This document shows positions 28,208-37,830 of a DNA stretch of 64,000 bases, one piece after another. Position numbers and translations under genes: made by a program. The notes below the pieces were generated by a model. The model worked only from the letters and a program-made list of their open reading frames with translations, was not told where the DNA came from and ran no database searches. Location of the stretch: positions 2,604,001-2,668,000 of the forward strand of contig JAPFFF010000017.1 in assembly GCA_039105265.1 (NCBI GenBank), in the 5' to 3' direction. Every line of letters begins with the position of its first letter. The stretch's first letter is position 1. The stretch is from Tritrichomonas musculus. Its lineage: Eukaryota > Parabasalia > Tritrichomonadida > Tritrichomonadidae.

Positions 28208-31200
28208 TCATTGTTTAATTAAATAATCATTAGCAGAAAGACCAAATATATAAGGAGCACAAGATTGATTTTCTAATACAATCATTTTAGTATGTGAAGC
28301 AGTTAAAGCATTTTTGTTAACAGTTACTTTACTCATTATATTATTTTTCATTTGAAGATTTATATTTTGTCCTATTTTTACTGTTTGATTCTTTAATATA
28401 TCATTATAATCTTCATATTCTATCTTATTCTTTTTAAGACTAACTCCTTTTAATTTTAATGATTTTGTTTGTTTATTATTGTTGAATATTGTATAACATT
28501 TAGGTGCTAAAGCTATCATATTATCTCCTATCTTTTCAATAGCACATCCTAATAATTTCTTTTCATCTTCTATAGTATTTATGTTAGGATTTGGCATAAA
28601 TTTGTAAATATGTTTATCCCAAAATGATTTGTCTTTAATGATATAATCAAATAATTGAGAAGAAGGTTGATTTTTATCTCCTGAAACTGCAAAATAAGCT
28701 GAATCAGTATCTCCTTCTATAAAATGAAACTTATTTGTATCTAAACATCTATTCATAAAATCGTAATAGAATGTAAGATAAACAAACTTAGCATTATCTA
28801 AAGTCCAAAATGATTCTTGTAAACAAGTTGTACAATGATAGTATTTAGGTTGTTGTTGTATTATAAATAAATCATCTTTTAACTGAGCACCATTCATATA
28901 AGTTTGAGAAATAATATACTGATAAGCTTTGTTAGTATCGCAAATCTTTACTTTACAAAACTTTTCTGTATTTATTCCGTCATATCCATATGAACCATTC
29001 ATACTAATCTTATAAAACTTTTCATTTCCTTTCTCTTTCTTTGAAATAATATCTTGTCTCTTTTTCATAAAAGTTGTTACAAATTCATTAAAACCTGTAT
29101 GAGCTTCATATAATGATATAGATTTAACATCTTCTAAAATAAGTCCATGATCTAATAAAAACCATAAATAATAGTTTGAAAATGTCATATACTGACCATA
29201 TGTATCTAATAACATAGTTAGTTTTCGTTCTTCTTTATTTAATGATGTTAGTTTGTGTTTTTCAAGATAATTATACATATAACTTCCTATTACATTTTCT
29301 TCATTTTTAATCATAATATTTCTGAAAACTGGCGGAAAATTAATAAAGTAGTTAATCTTATTTTTAGGACATACTAATTTAACTTCAGCTTTGAATAAAT
29401 ATTTTGGATTAGGTTGAAATCTTGTTTTGTTTGTTATGATATCTATTACTCTTTGTTTTGATTGTTTATCTTTAACTTCAATTCTTTTAATAAATGAACC
29501 CGGCATAAACATAACTCCACCGTGATACTTATTAAATTCATGTTTTGTTGATGAAAATGAAGAAGGATATAAACTATTAAAATCTATTCCTAAAATATGA
29601 GTCATAATATTTTCAGTATCTTCACTTATTACTTTATTATTTTCAGAATCATATCTGAATTTATTAATATGAGTTTCTCCTTTAATATTATATCTATGTT
29701 GAACATTTGATAATCCTCCTGTTATATTATTTCTTAAACTATAGTATTCTTGTTCATCATTTATTAAAGTTGGAAGATGTTTTAGTTTACAATATTTCTT
29801 TAATTGAATTCTTAATCTTGTTATTTTTTCATCATTTCTCTTACGAAGTTTATTACATTCTATACAGCATAGTTTACAGTTCTTTAATTCATGTCCTAAA
29901 TCATTATCAATTCTATCTAATGTAGGCTTATTTTCACTAGTAAAATGTTCATCACATAAATAACAACAAGAATTCTCGTACATTTTAATAAATTCATCAT
30001 AATCAGAAACACTTATACATTTATCAAGATTTCTAGGTTTATCTTTATGTGTTTGATTATATTTTTGATCTTGTTTATAATAACTATCACATTTATAGCG
30101 AAACCATTTGATAGAAGGTTTAAATGTATTTTCTTTATTAATTATTTCATATTTAGCATTTACATCAAAATCTTTATAAGCTAGAGCATATTTTATACAA
30201 GCTGAACATTTTGATAAAGATAAGTTAGAAATCAGATCTACTTTATATTCAGCATTCATCTTTATTAAATTATCTAAAGGTTTAATCATCATTTCAACAT
30301 CATTATCATTATAAGCTAACAAATACGACCATCTATCACAATAATTCTTACTATCTTTAACATATTCTTCATATTCTTCTTTTGTTAAAGGATTCTTTTG
30401 ATTAAGATAGCTATAGAAATCATCATAGTTAAAAGGTTCAGATTTAGATAAAACTTCATTATAGTTTTCACTGTTAATAGCTTCATATGGAAATACACCT
30501 TTATTACTATTATCTAAACCACCAAAATCTATACCGAATTGTTTTAATGTTCCACCAGCTACAAAAGATTGAGCATCAATAAACCTTAGTTTAGTATCAT
30601 ATTTTGATGAAACTAGAATAAATTGTTTTAATGATGATAATGTTCCTATTATGCTATTTGATTCTATATTCCAGTGTTCAGCATTAAGATACTGTTTAAA
30701 TAAGTTACTATCAAATCTAGAAGAATTAAATCCAAAAACAGTTATAACATTGATATTAGAATCTATCTTTTCTGGAACACAAGAATACTGTTGTTTATCT
30801 TTATATACTGTTAATGATTGTTCAAATAACCAGTTTATCCAATTTATAATAAAGTCTTTACTATCTCTTAAACTAAAATTCTTTGTTAATAATCCTTTAG
30901 CAGATTTAACACATGATGAAACAGATAATGGAATTAATCTAGAGTTTATTGTTGTTGATTTACTTGATTCTTTGTTTACAATTTGTTCCATAGTTTCAAA
31001 ATCATAAGTTATATAATAGATATTAGGTCTCCATTCTATATCATAAGCTAAACAATATTCATAAACAGAATTATTAAGAATATGCGGACAGTATGGAAGA
31101 GCTTCTTTAACCGGAACAAACTGTTTCTTAAATTTAGAATCACAATGTTTAACATGATCTTCAAATCTATATAAGTTTTGTTTGCCGTAATGAACATAAG

Positions 31201-32761
31201 AATTACATTTAGGACATATATGAATTTGTGTTAACTTTTCAGCATCTTTAATAAACATGATATGAATAGTAAGATCTTTAGTGAATAATAATGCTGAATA
31301 AGTTTGATAATCTTTATTGAAAAACCATTGTTCTTGAATATCATATTGATTACTTTCACTAAAATATTCATAAATATTGATATTGATTTTATGTTTTTGT
31401 GCTGATTCTTTCATTTCATCTAATGTTACTCCTTTAAAATTATTTAGTATAAGTTGTCCTTCTTTAGGTATTTTTGTTGTATATTTGATGTTGTATTCTT
31501 CTAATAATAGTTTCTTAGCAATATTAGTTCTATTTATTATATTATATTTCTTTGTATTTGTTAATTCTGAATATAAACAACAAGCTAAGAATCTAAACCA
31601 GCATAAACAATCATCTTCATCATCAGCTATTATATGATTCTTTTGTGATTTGAAAATCTGTGGTAGATCTTTAATATGTCCTGTTACTTTTCTCATTCTA
31701 GATATAGTGAAAGATACAGAATTAACAATTGTTAGTTTCGTACTTGATGTTGTAGTTTCATAACTATTTAATACTGTTTCAATATACATTTTACATTCTT
31801 CTAAACTTTGTTCATTATTAACTAATATTGGAATTGAAGATTTATAGTTCTTCCATCTTATATATCTAGCTTCATATTCATATGTTTCTTTATATGTTTC
31901 AAAATTAAACGTACTTGTTTCAAAAATTCCACTTAACTGAAAATGTATTTTAAAAGGTTTAAATTCTTCTTTGTATACTTTATATAATGATTCGTATATG
32001 TTATTAAGTGACTTTATATTATTAAAATAGTATGTTATTATTGGTTCCTTATTATCAATTCGTTCTTTAACAAAATCATTTTTATAATCATATGTTTTTA
32101 ATGTAGCTATAGCTCTATCTAAATCAAAAGGATAATTAATAATGAGATATTCTTCACTTTTACTATCAAAATTGTGTATATGTTTCTCTAAATATTCATA
32201 TAGTTCTTCATTTTCAGGTTCATAATATTCTTCTTTCTTAATATCTTGATTTAAAGGTGAATCAGGTATAATAATCTTTTTATGCTTTTTATCTAATATA
32301 GGATGATCTTTTTGATTAATTAAATCAATAGCTTCATTTAATGCATTTTTTGCTATTTGTATCTTGTTTGCTATTTCTTTTGCTTTATTTTGTTTTGTAT
32401 TTATTTGTTCATTTAGTTTATCTAACTTATCACCTTCTTTGAATTGTTCTTTATTAAAGTTAGCAAAATAGTTATTATCTTGTTCTAATTGTTCTTGTTG
32501 TTCTCTTAATTTACGATTAATATATTGATTAATCTTTCTCATTTCAATTCTAGGTGCAGTTCGTCCTTCATTATTAATATAATCTGATTCATTTAAATAA
32601 TCTCGTAATACTGATCTATTACCCCTTGTATTTCCGCGTCCTTCATAAATAAATAAATTAGTACGTAATCTTCTATTTAATGTATTAATCATATTAACAA
32701 CTTCATCGTTTGTAATATATCCGTTTTCTGTATTGAAATCGTTTAATGCTAATTGTGTCAT
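28208..32761 (-). CDS. Polinton protein-primed DNA polymerase B
   Basis: 1517 residues. In order: an N-terminal domain with LNDFNTENGYITNDEVV (1-90); an OTU-like cysteine-protease-type segment with DDCLCWFRFLACC (about 385) and HIMFI (about 510); a C2H2-like zinc finger (CPKCNSY to HVKHC, about 518-542); exonuclease motifs YDFET (587), FGFNSSRFDSNLF (680) and YNDNDVEMM (about 820); an HNH-like zinc module (CYLCDEHF to CCIECN, about 935-985); and polymerase motifs DFNSLYPSS (1060), KISMNGSYGYD (about 1258) and DTDSAYF (1353). This is the protein-primed family B enzyme that copies Polintons from their ends. Its start lies about 20 bp inside the right terminal repeat boundary. Confidence 0.93.
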   Translation of the reverse strand: MTQLALNDFNTENGYITNDEVVNMINTLNRRLRTNLFIYEGRGNTRGNRSVLRDYLNESDYINNEGRTAPRIEMRKINQYINRKLREQQEQLEQDNNYFANFNKEQFKEGDKLDKLNEQINTKQNKAKEIANKIQIAKNALNEAIDLINQKDHPILDKKHKKIIIPDSPLNQDIKKEEYYEPENEELYEYLEKHIHNFDSKSEEYLIINYPFDLDRAIATLKTYDYKNDFVKERIDNKEPIITYYFNNIKSLNNIYESLYKVYKEEFKPFKIHFQLSGIFETSTFNFETYKETYEYEARYIRWKNYKSSIPILVNNEQSLEECKMYIETVLNSYETTTSSTKLTIVNSVSFTISRMRKVTGHIKDLPQIFKSQKNHIIADDEDDCLCWFRFLACCLYSELTNTKKYNIINRTNIAKKLLLEEYNIKYTTKIPKEGQLILNNFKGVTLDEMKESAQKHKININIYEYFSESNQYDIQEQWFFNKDYQTYSALLFTKDLTIHIMFIKDAEKLTQIHICPKCNSYVHYGKQNLYRFEDHVKHCDSKFKKQFVPVKEALPYCPHILNNSVYEYCLAYDIEWRPNIYYITYDFETMEQIVNKESSKSTTINSRLIPLSVSSCVKSAKGLLTKNFSLRDSKDFIINWINWLFEQSLTVYKDKQQYSCVPEKIDSNINVITVFGFNSSRFDSNLFKQYLNAEHWNIESNSIIGTLSSLKQFILVSSKYDTKLRFIDAQSFVAGGTLKQFGIDFGGLDNSNKGVFPYEAINSENYNEVLSKSEPFNYDDFYSYLNQKNPLTKEEYEEYVKDSKNYCDRWSYLLAYNDNDVEMMIKPLDNLIKMNAEYKVDLISNLSLSKCSACIKYALAYKDFDVNAKYEIINKENTFKPSIKWFRYKCDSYYKQDQKYNQTHKDKPRNLDKCISVSDYDEFIKMYENSCCYLCDEHFTSENKPTLDRIDNDLGHELKNCKLCCIECNKLRKRNDEKITRLRIQLKKYCKLKHLPTLINDEQEYYSLRNNITGGLSNVQHRYNIKGETHINKFRYDSENNKVISEDTENIMTHILGIDFNSLYPSSFSSTKHEFNKYHGGVMFMPGSFIKRIEVKDKQSKQRVIDIITNKTRFQPNPKYLFKAEVKLVCPKNKINYFINFPPVFRNIMIKNEENVIGSYMYNYLEKHKLTSLNKEERKLTMLLDTYGQYMTFSNYYLWFLLDHGLILEDVKSISLYEAHTGFNEFVTTFMKKRQDIISKKEKGNEKFYKISMNGSYGYDGINTEKFCKVKICDTNKAYQYIISQTYMNGAQLKDDLFIIQQQPKYYHCTTCLQESFWTLDNAKFVYLTFYYDFMNRCLDTNKFHFIEGDTDSAYFAVSGDKNQPSSQLFDYIIKDKSFWDKHIYKFMPNPNINTIEDEKKLLGCAIEKIGDNMIALAPKCYTIFNNNKQTKSLKLKGVSLKKNKIEYEDYNDILKNQTVKIGQNINLQMKNNIMSKVTVNKNALTASHTKMIVLENQSCAPYIFGLSANDYLIKQ

Positions 32762-32779
32762 TTTAATATTTTTGATATG

Positions 32780-33164
32780 AATAAAAAAAAAGAAAAAACA
32801 ATTTTATAAAAATTAAATAAATAAAATAAAAAGTTACATTTATTTCGTTTTTCGTTTTTTCATTTTTTTTTTATATATCTCATTTTACAAAATCACTTTT
32901 CAAATAATTCATTTATTTTTCATTTCTAGAAATATTGTTCATTTTATTACAGCTTGTTTAAAAACAGTAGTTTTATTTTTATGTTTGAAAACATAAAAAA
33001 ACCACATAGATTAGCTATAAATCACTAACAATTCACTAGCGAAACTACAACATTTAGATAATTAAATTAAAGAAATTTGTAAGTTCACTAGAAGAATTAA
33101 CATGATCGCTGGGCGAATCTATGCAAAATTATTTAACCCGATACTGGAACATATATATACTACT
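32780..33164 (-). repeat. Polinton 1 right terminal inverted repeat
   Basis: The reverse complement of 14183-14567, followed by the target duplication AAGGAT at 33165-33170. Confidence 0.93.
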
Positions 33165-33170
33165 AAGGAT

Positions 33171-34580
33171 ATGTTTTTGAATGTTATTGAATGATATGAT
33201 TTAGAATATCATTGAAAGATATGATTTTGAATATCATTGAAAGATATGATTTTGAATGGTATTAAATGATATGATATTGAATGGTATTGAATGATATGAT
33301 ATTGAATGGTATTGAATAATATGATTTATAATTTTATAAAAAATATTGAAAAATAAGTCCAAGATTGACATCAAGTTTGTCATTTGATAATAAAAGTTTC
33401 ACAATTTCAATGTTTCCTTCCTCCACTGCACAATATAATGCTGTCTTATAAAATATTACTATATTAAAATTTCATTCAAAGATATGATTTTGAATTTCAT
33501 TGAAAGATATGATTTTAAATTTTATAGAAAGATGTGATTTTGAATTTTATTTAAAACTATGAATTTGAATTGTATTTAAAACAATGAATTTGAATGTAAT
33601 TGAAAAACATGATTTTGAATTCCATTGAAAGATAAGATTAAGAAAGTAATTAAAAGATATGATTTTGAATGTTATTGAAAGATATGATTTTGAATGTTAT
33701 TGAAAGATATGATTTTGAATGTAATTGAAGGATATGATTTTGAATGTTATTGAAATATATGATTTTGAATGGTATTGAATGATATGATATTGAATGGTAT
33801 TGAAGGATATAATTTTCAATTTTATAAAAAATATTGAAAAATAAGTCCAAGATTGACATCAAGTTTGTCATTTGATAATAAAAGTTTCACAATTTCAATG
33901 TTTCTTTTTTCAACTGCCAAATATAATGCTGTCTTATAAATTATATTGTATCATAATTTCATTCAAAGATATGATTCTGAATGTAATTAAATAATATGAT
34001 TTTGAATGTTATTGAGAGATATGATTTTAAATGTAATTTAAAGATATGATTCTAAATGTAATTTAAAGATATGACTCTAAATGGGATTGAAAGATATGAT
34101 TTTCAATTTTATAAATATTAGGAAAAATATTAAGAACATTGATATCAAGTTTGTTATTTATTAATAAAAGTTTCACAATTTCAATATTCTCTTTTTCAAT
34201 TGCCAAATATAATACGGTCTTGTGAATTATTATTATATTAAAATTTCATTCAAAGATATGATTTTGAACTTCATTAGAAAAAATGATTTTGAATATCATT
34301 GAAAGATATGATTTTTAATGATATTAAATGAAATGATTTTCAATTCTATAAAAAATATTGAAAAATATTAAGAACATTGATGTCAAGTTTATTCGTTAAT
34401 AAAAGTTTCGCAATTTCAATGTTTTCTTCTTCAATTGCAAAATATAATGCTGCCTTATAAAATATTATTATATAATAATTTCATTCAAAGATATGATTTT
34501 GAATTTCATTGAAAGATATGATTTTGAATTTCATTGAAGGATATGATTTTGAATGTAATTTAAAGATATGATTTTAACAT
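33171..34580 (-). pseudogene. Ankyrin modules alternating with minisatellite
   Basis: On the minus strand, four single ankyrin modules of about 100 bp (near 34370-34460, 34120-34230, 33840-33940 and 33350-33450) encode variants of TALYLAVEEGNIEIVKLLLS followed by NDKLDVN. Each is followed by a short tail with stops in at least one frame and then by 200-300 bp of the 25-bp unit. They lie directly downstream of the DUF3447 frame at 34583-35734, so they are its ankyrin region. Whether these spacers are translated, spliced out or mark decay cannot be told from the sequence. No GTATGT or ACTAAC-type trichomonad splice signal is visible. Confidence 0.6.
33171..34580. repeat. 25-bp minisatellite, right block
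   Basis: More than 25 imperfect copies of the GATATGATTTTGAATG-type unit, the same as at 13335-14176. Perfect neighbouring copies near 33655-33745 indicate recent array turnover. Confidence 0.8.
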
Positions 34581-34582
34581 AA

Positions 34583-35734
34583 TTAAATAATTTTCAATTG
34601 AGATTGTATTAACAGAATATTGAAAATAGCATTTTGGCTCATATCGTTCAAAAAGTTATAAAAAAGTACATAATATTCATATTTGTACAAGTTGCGAAAT
34701 GGAAATTTACTAATGGACTCATTTTTCAAAAAGGCAAAATTATAATATTTGAGACTTTGATTGATTACATCTCTTGAATTTTCTTCATCATTCTGCAAGA
34801 AGTTGCTTAAGATGTAATTTGCGATGTCGTTGTCGTGGCATTTGATAGATTCATAAAAGACTTGCTTGTATAACTTATCCTCTAATTCAACATGATTTTC
34901 TTCTAGAAAGCGAATCATTTGTACATTTTGGCTATGAATAGCTAAAGGCAATAACGATTGTGTTAATTTGACATCTTTATATTGTAAATATTTCAGTATT
35001 TTAATTGATCCAAAAAATGCAGCATATTCAATCAATGTCAAACTTTGATTTTGATTTGATTCTGTTTGCTTTTCAAGTAAAAATGAATTTGTTTCATAAA
35101 TTGATGGCTGAATTTTTGCGTCTAGTGAAATTTCATTTCGAGTAACGTACGCAACAAATTCTGCAATCATGTCCTTACGAATCATTTCACTGATTAGGTT
35201 GTCATTTTCGCCTTCCTTTCGCTTTTCATAAAAATTTTCGGGCAGTTCTTCATTTAGCTCTTCAGCCAAATATCTTGGGAGCCACAATCTATTGATGAAT
35301 GGTTGAATTTCTGGCTGAAAATACTGCGGATATTTTGCATTTATGTATTTGTCTGTCTTTGTAATTTCTTTTACTATATATTCATCAATAATTATTATTT
35401 GTTGTTCAATGAGAAATAAAAGAATCCTTTTGTTGCTCTTAAAAATATTGAATATTTTAGAATTTGGGAAATATTTTTTGATATCTTCTTTGAAAAATTG
35501 CAAAATTTTTTCGATTTTATCAAAAAAGTTGGGGAAACGATGGCAATTATTCCCAATTTCAGAAATTAAGTGTAGTAATGTCAAAATATCATATTTGCTA
35601 TCACTTATTTTTAAATTATTATAATTATCTTTGAAAATTATTAAGTTTTCCTCTGATTTAGCTCCTTCTTCAAGAAAGTTTAGAATGCTTTCTTGTATAA
35701 CCTTCATCTTGTTCAAATATTCTTGAGAACTCAT
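34583..35734 (-). CDS. DUF3447 ankyrin-type protein, N-terminal part
   Basis: The ATG at 35734 (MSSQEYLNKMKVIQESIL) is the family-typical start; an upstream in-frame Met would add 24 hydrophobic residues unlike the family. 383 residues. Conserved blocks are LLHLISEIGNNCHR, NKRILLFLIE, IRKDMIAEFVAYVTRNEISL, YETNSFLLE, LIEYAAFFGSIKILKYL and IKCHDNDIANYIL. The second half already has ankyrin-like helix pairs. In relatives this domain is followed by ankyrin repeats, and here those are the module/minisatellite region down to 13130, split by Polinton 1. Function is unknown; ankyrin proteins of this type usually bind other proteins. Confidence 0.85.
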   Translation of the reverse strand: MSSQEYLNKMKVIQESILNFLEEGAKSEENLIIFKDNYNNLKISDSKYDILTLLHLISEIGNNCHRFPNFFDKIEKILQFFKEDIKKYFPNSKIFNIFKSNKRILLFLIEQQIIIIDEYIVKEITKTDKYINAKYPQYFQPEIQPFINRLWLPRYLAEELNEELPENFYEKRKEGENDNLISEMIRKDMIAEFVAYVTRNEISLDAKIQPSIYETNSFLLEKQTESNQNQSLTLIEYAAFFGSIKILKYLQYKDVKLTQSLLPLAIHSQNVQMIRFLEENHVELEDKLYKQVFYESIKCHDNDIANYILSNFLQNDEENSRDVINQSLKYYNFAFLKNESISKFPFRNLYKYEYYVLFYNFLNDMSQNAIFNILLIQSQLKII

Positions 35735-35908
35735 GATTTTTATTAAAATAATTTTGTCAAAATAAAATAAAACCCAAATATCTATATTAAAAATTGATTT
35801 AATCAATAATTTTATTTATTTTATATATTAAAAGAAATAAATATATATCATATTATTATTATAGAATAAATGCTTAATGGATCAAAATTTTTTTTCTGAT
35901 TATCATTT

Positions 35909-36220
35909 TTAGACTTGGTCAATGTCTTGGACTCAAGGACTAAACCAACCTTGTCAATTTTTTTTCATCTTTTATCTTAACAAAAAATCAACAAAATAGA
36001 AATTTTTCTAAATAAAAAGTAATATCTCAAAACAAAATTTGGAATTTAAAAAATGGATTTTGGATGTCACTTTTTCAGAGTTATCTTTAGAAAAAATATA
36101 CGATAAAATAAGATAAAATTTTTAAACTATAATTGAAATACTTTGTTAGGTCTTTGGAAGTCCTTGGTCCTTGAAAGTCCTTTGAAAAGTTTTCAAGTCC
36201 AGGACATTGACCAAGCCTAA
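35909..36220. mobile_element. MITE-like element, 312 bp
   Basis: Inverted ends TTAGACTTGGTCAATGTC (left) and TTAGGCTTGGTCAATGTC (read from the right) match with one change and continue as TTGGACT / CTGGACT. The direct repeat TCATTT lies at 35903-35908 and 36221-36226. It has no coding capacity. It is a non-autonomous DNA transposon of uncertain superfamily. Confidence 0.7.
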
Positions 36221-36326
36221 TCATTTTATTAATTATTTATCTGATTAATGAATGTAATAAATATAATATATATGTATTAATCATTTTAAAAAACAATAAA
36301 ATGTAACAAATTATTGTTTATTTAAG

Positions 36327-36390
36327 ATTTTTCCACTATCAAAATGAACTTTCCCACTATCAAATTGAATTTTTCCACTATCAAACCGAA
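36327..36390 (+). repeat. Three tandem TTTTCCACTATCAAA units
   Basis: TTTTCCACTATCAAA recurs three times at 21-24 bp spacing, with one T-to-C change in the middle copy. Confidence 0.7.
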
Positions 36391-36449
36391 AAGACTGTAT
36401 AAAAATTTTCTTTGTATAGTTACAAAAGGATGACATATTGTGTTATAAT

Positions 36450-37249
36450 ATAGAGGGGTCAACCGCCGAAAATGTGTCAAAAAATATATTTTTTAAAGAT
36501 AATGATAAATAAATGATGGAAATATATTCCTTACTTTATATAGTTTATTTTAAAATATTTATTATTAAATTTCATCTATAGGTCCACAAAAGGCAACAAC
36601 TTTTCGAAAATGAAAAAAAAAATTAACCATAATTCACCATTTTATAAAAAAGTGGCTTTTATGATTATTTGAATCAAATTGATTAATATTTTAAGTTTTA
36701 TTCAAGAAGGTTATTATGAAAATATTTATTTGCTTAGGTTATCAATTTAAAATTAATTTTTGAATCACAATTTAAATTATTTAAATATCATAATATAATC
36801 AATGATATATATTTCAATCTATCATAAAATTGATTTTTAATAGATTTTCTCTCTTATTTTTTAATATTTTTATTACATTTGCATCAATTTCATATAATCA
36901 TTTAGAATACAACAATCATATAACATTTTATGTAATTAAAGAGCAGAATTATAAAATTATCACATTTAAACCTGTTTTATAATCATTTCAATGGCAGAAC
37001 AAAGTCTTTTATTAATTATCTTAATGATTTTACTGAAAATTTTTGAGAAATAACTCAATTTTCAAATCACAAGTCATTACAACTTTAATGCTATGCCTTT
37101 TTTGGCCCTATAGATAAAATTAGGAAAAAATATTTTTAATAAATAGTATATTCAATGAACTATATAGTTCTATAATTATTATACAAAAATTCTCAGATTT
37201 TAAGTTTGCTTTAAAATTTTGACAAAAATTTTACGGTTGACCCCCCTAT
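36450..37249. mobile_element. Long-TIR non-autonomous DNA transposon, 800 bp
   Basis: The ends ATAGAGGGGTCAACCG and ATAGGGGGGTCAACCG (read inward) are flanked by the direct repeat GTTATAAT (36442-36449 and 37250-37257; 9 bp if the neighbouring T is counted). Imperfect pairing of the two ends continues for about 145 bp, including shared CATCTATAGG-CCA-AAAAGGC blocks. There is no open frame of note. Long inverted ends with an 8-9 bp duplication suggest a Mutator-like or hAT-like MITE. The diverged arms indicate an old insertion. Confidence 0.75.
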
Positions 37250-37455
37250 GTTATAATCAATTTTCTATAATATATATCTATTATAATAGATACAACTATT
37301 AAATAAAAGCTTTAAAATAAAAATTATTATATTTATTTAAAGATATGATCAAAATAAATGTAAAAACGTATTGATTCAAATTTCATACAAATTAAATAAA
37401 ATCCTTTCAAAAAAAAAAAATCATACTATTTTTATATATTTTTGAATTAAGATAA

Positions 37456-37830
37456 AGTGAAGCTAAGTATTGGAAAGAGACCAAATCTGTTTCTGAAGCA
37501 AGCTTATTGCAAGATACTGATTTGGCTATGGTCATTCAAGAGTGTGCTGATACTTTTCAATCAGAAGAAACACGAGAACCCGTCATTCAATCTCATGAAA
37601 AGATTGGTGAAGAATCACTAAATGACACAAAAATAATTGAAGAATACATATCATCCAGAGATACAAAAGAACTGATGATTCATTTACATAATAATAGTGA
37701 CTTTGAGAAGACTTCATCAGTTTTTTAACTTTGTAAAGAAGAAATGACGCACAACAACGCTGCGAAAATGCTTTGTACTTGATATACCAGCAGAAGAAAT
37801 ATGATGAAGCAGTTCCACATCTGAAAGAAT
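37456..37830 (+). pseudogene. Helical/TPR-like gene remnant
   Basis: The frame is open from 37456 to 37728, reading EAKYWKETKSVSEASLL, then DTDLAMVIQECADTFQ and DTKELMIHLHN. In a shifted frame, CENALYLIYQQKKYDEAVPH then LKELLKN follows (to about 37830), which looks like a tetratricopeptide-type helix pair. It has no start codon and breaks off at a junction with the antisense BspA gene. This is a fragment of a host gene I do not recognise. Confidence 0.4.

Larger units (their letters stand above)
14183..33164. mobile_element. Polinton/Maverick 1, near-complete, young
   Basis: The element is 18,982 bp. It is bounded by 385-bp terminal inverted repeats (14183-14567 and 32780-33164), starts AGTAGTATATATATGTTCC, and is flanked by the 6-bp target duplication AAGGAT (14177-14182 and 33165-33170). 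A 6-bp duplication and AG-starting termini fit the Maverick/Polinton family. It carries polymerase B, integrase, packaging ATPase, capsid candidates and a fibre-like gene. The termini show no mismatch where I compared them, so insertion looks recent. It appears close to whole, with at most one or two breaks. I see no adenain-like protease. Base composition is as AT-rich as the host. Confidence 0.93.

Noticed and set aside
29820-29960. Intein or homing endonuclease in the polymerase
   Set aside because: The HNH-like module is present at the same place in two divergent polymerases and has no flanking splice blocks, so it is part of the enzyme.
33350-34580. Minisatellite blocks as conventional trichomonad introns
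   Set aside because: No GTATGT donor or ACTAACACACAG-type branch and acceptor signal was found at module borders.
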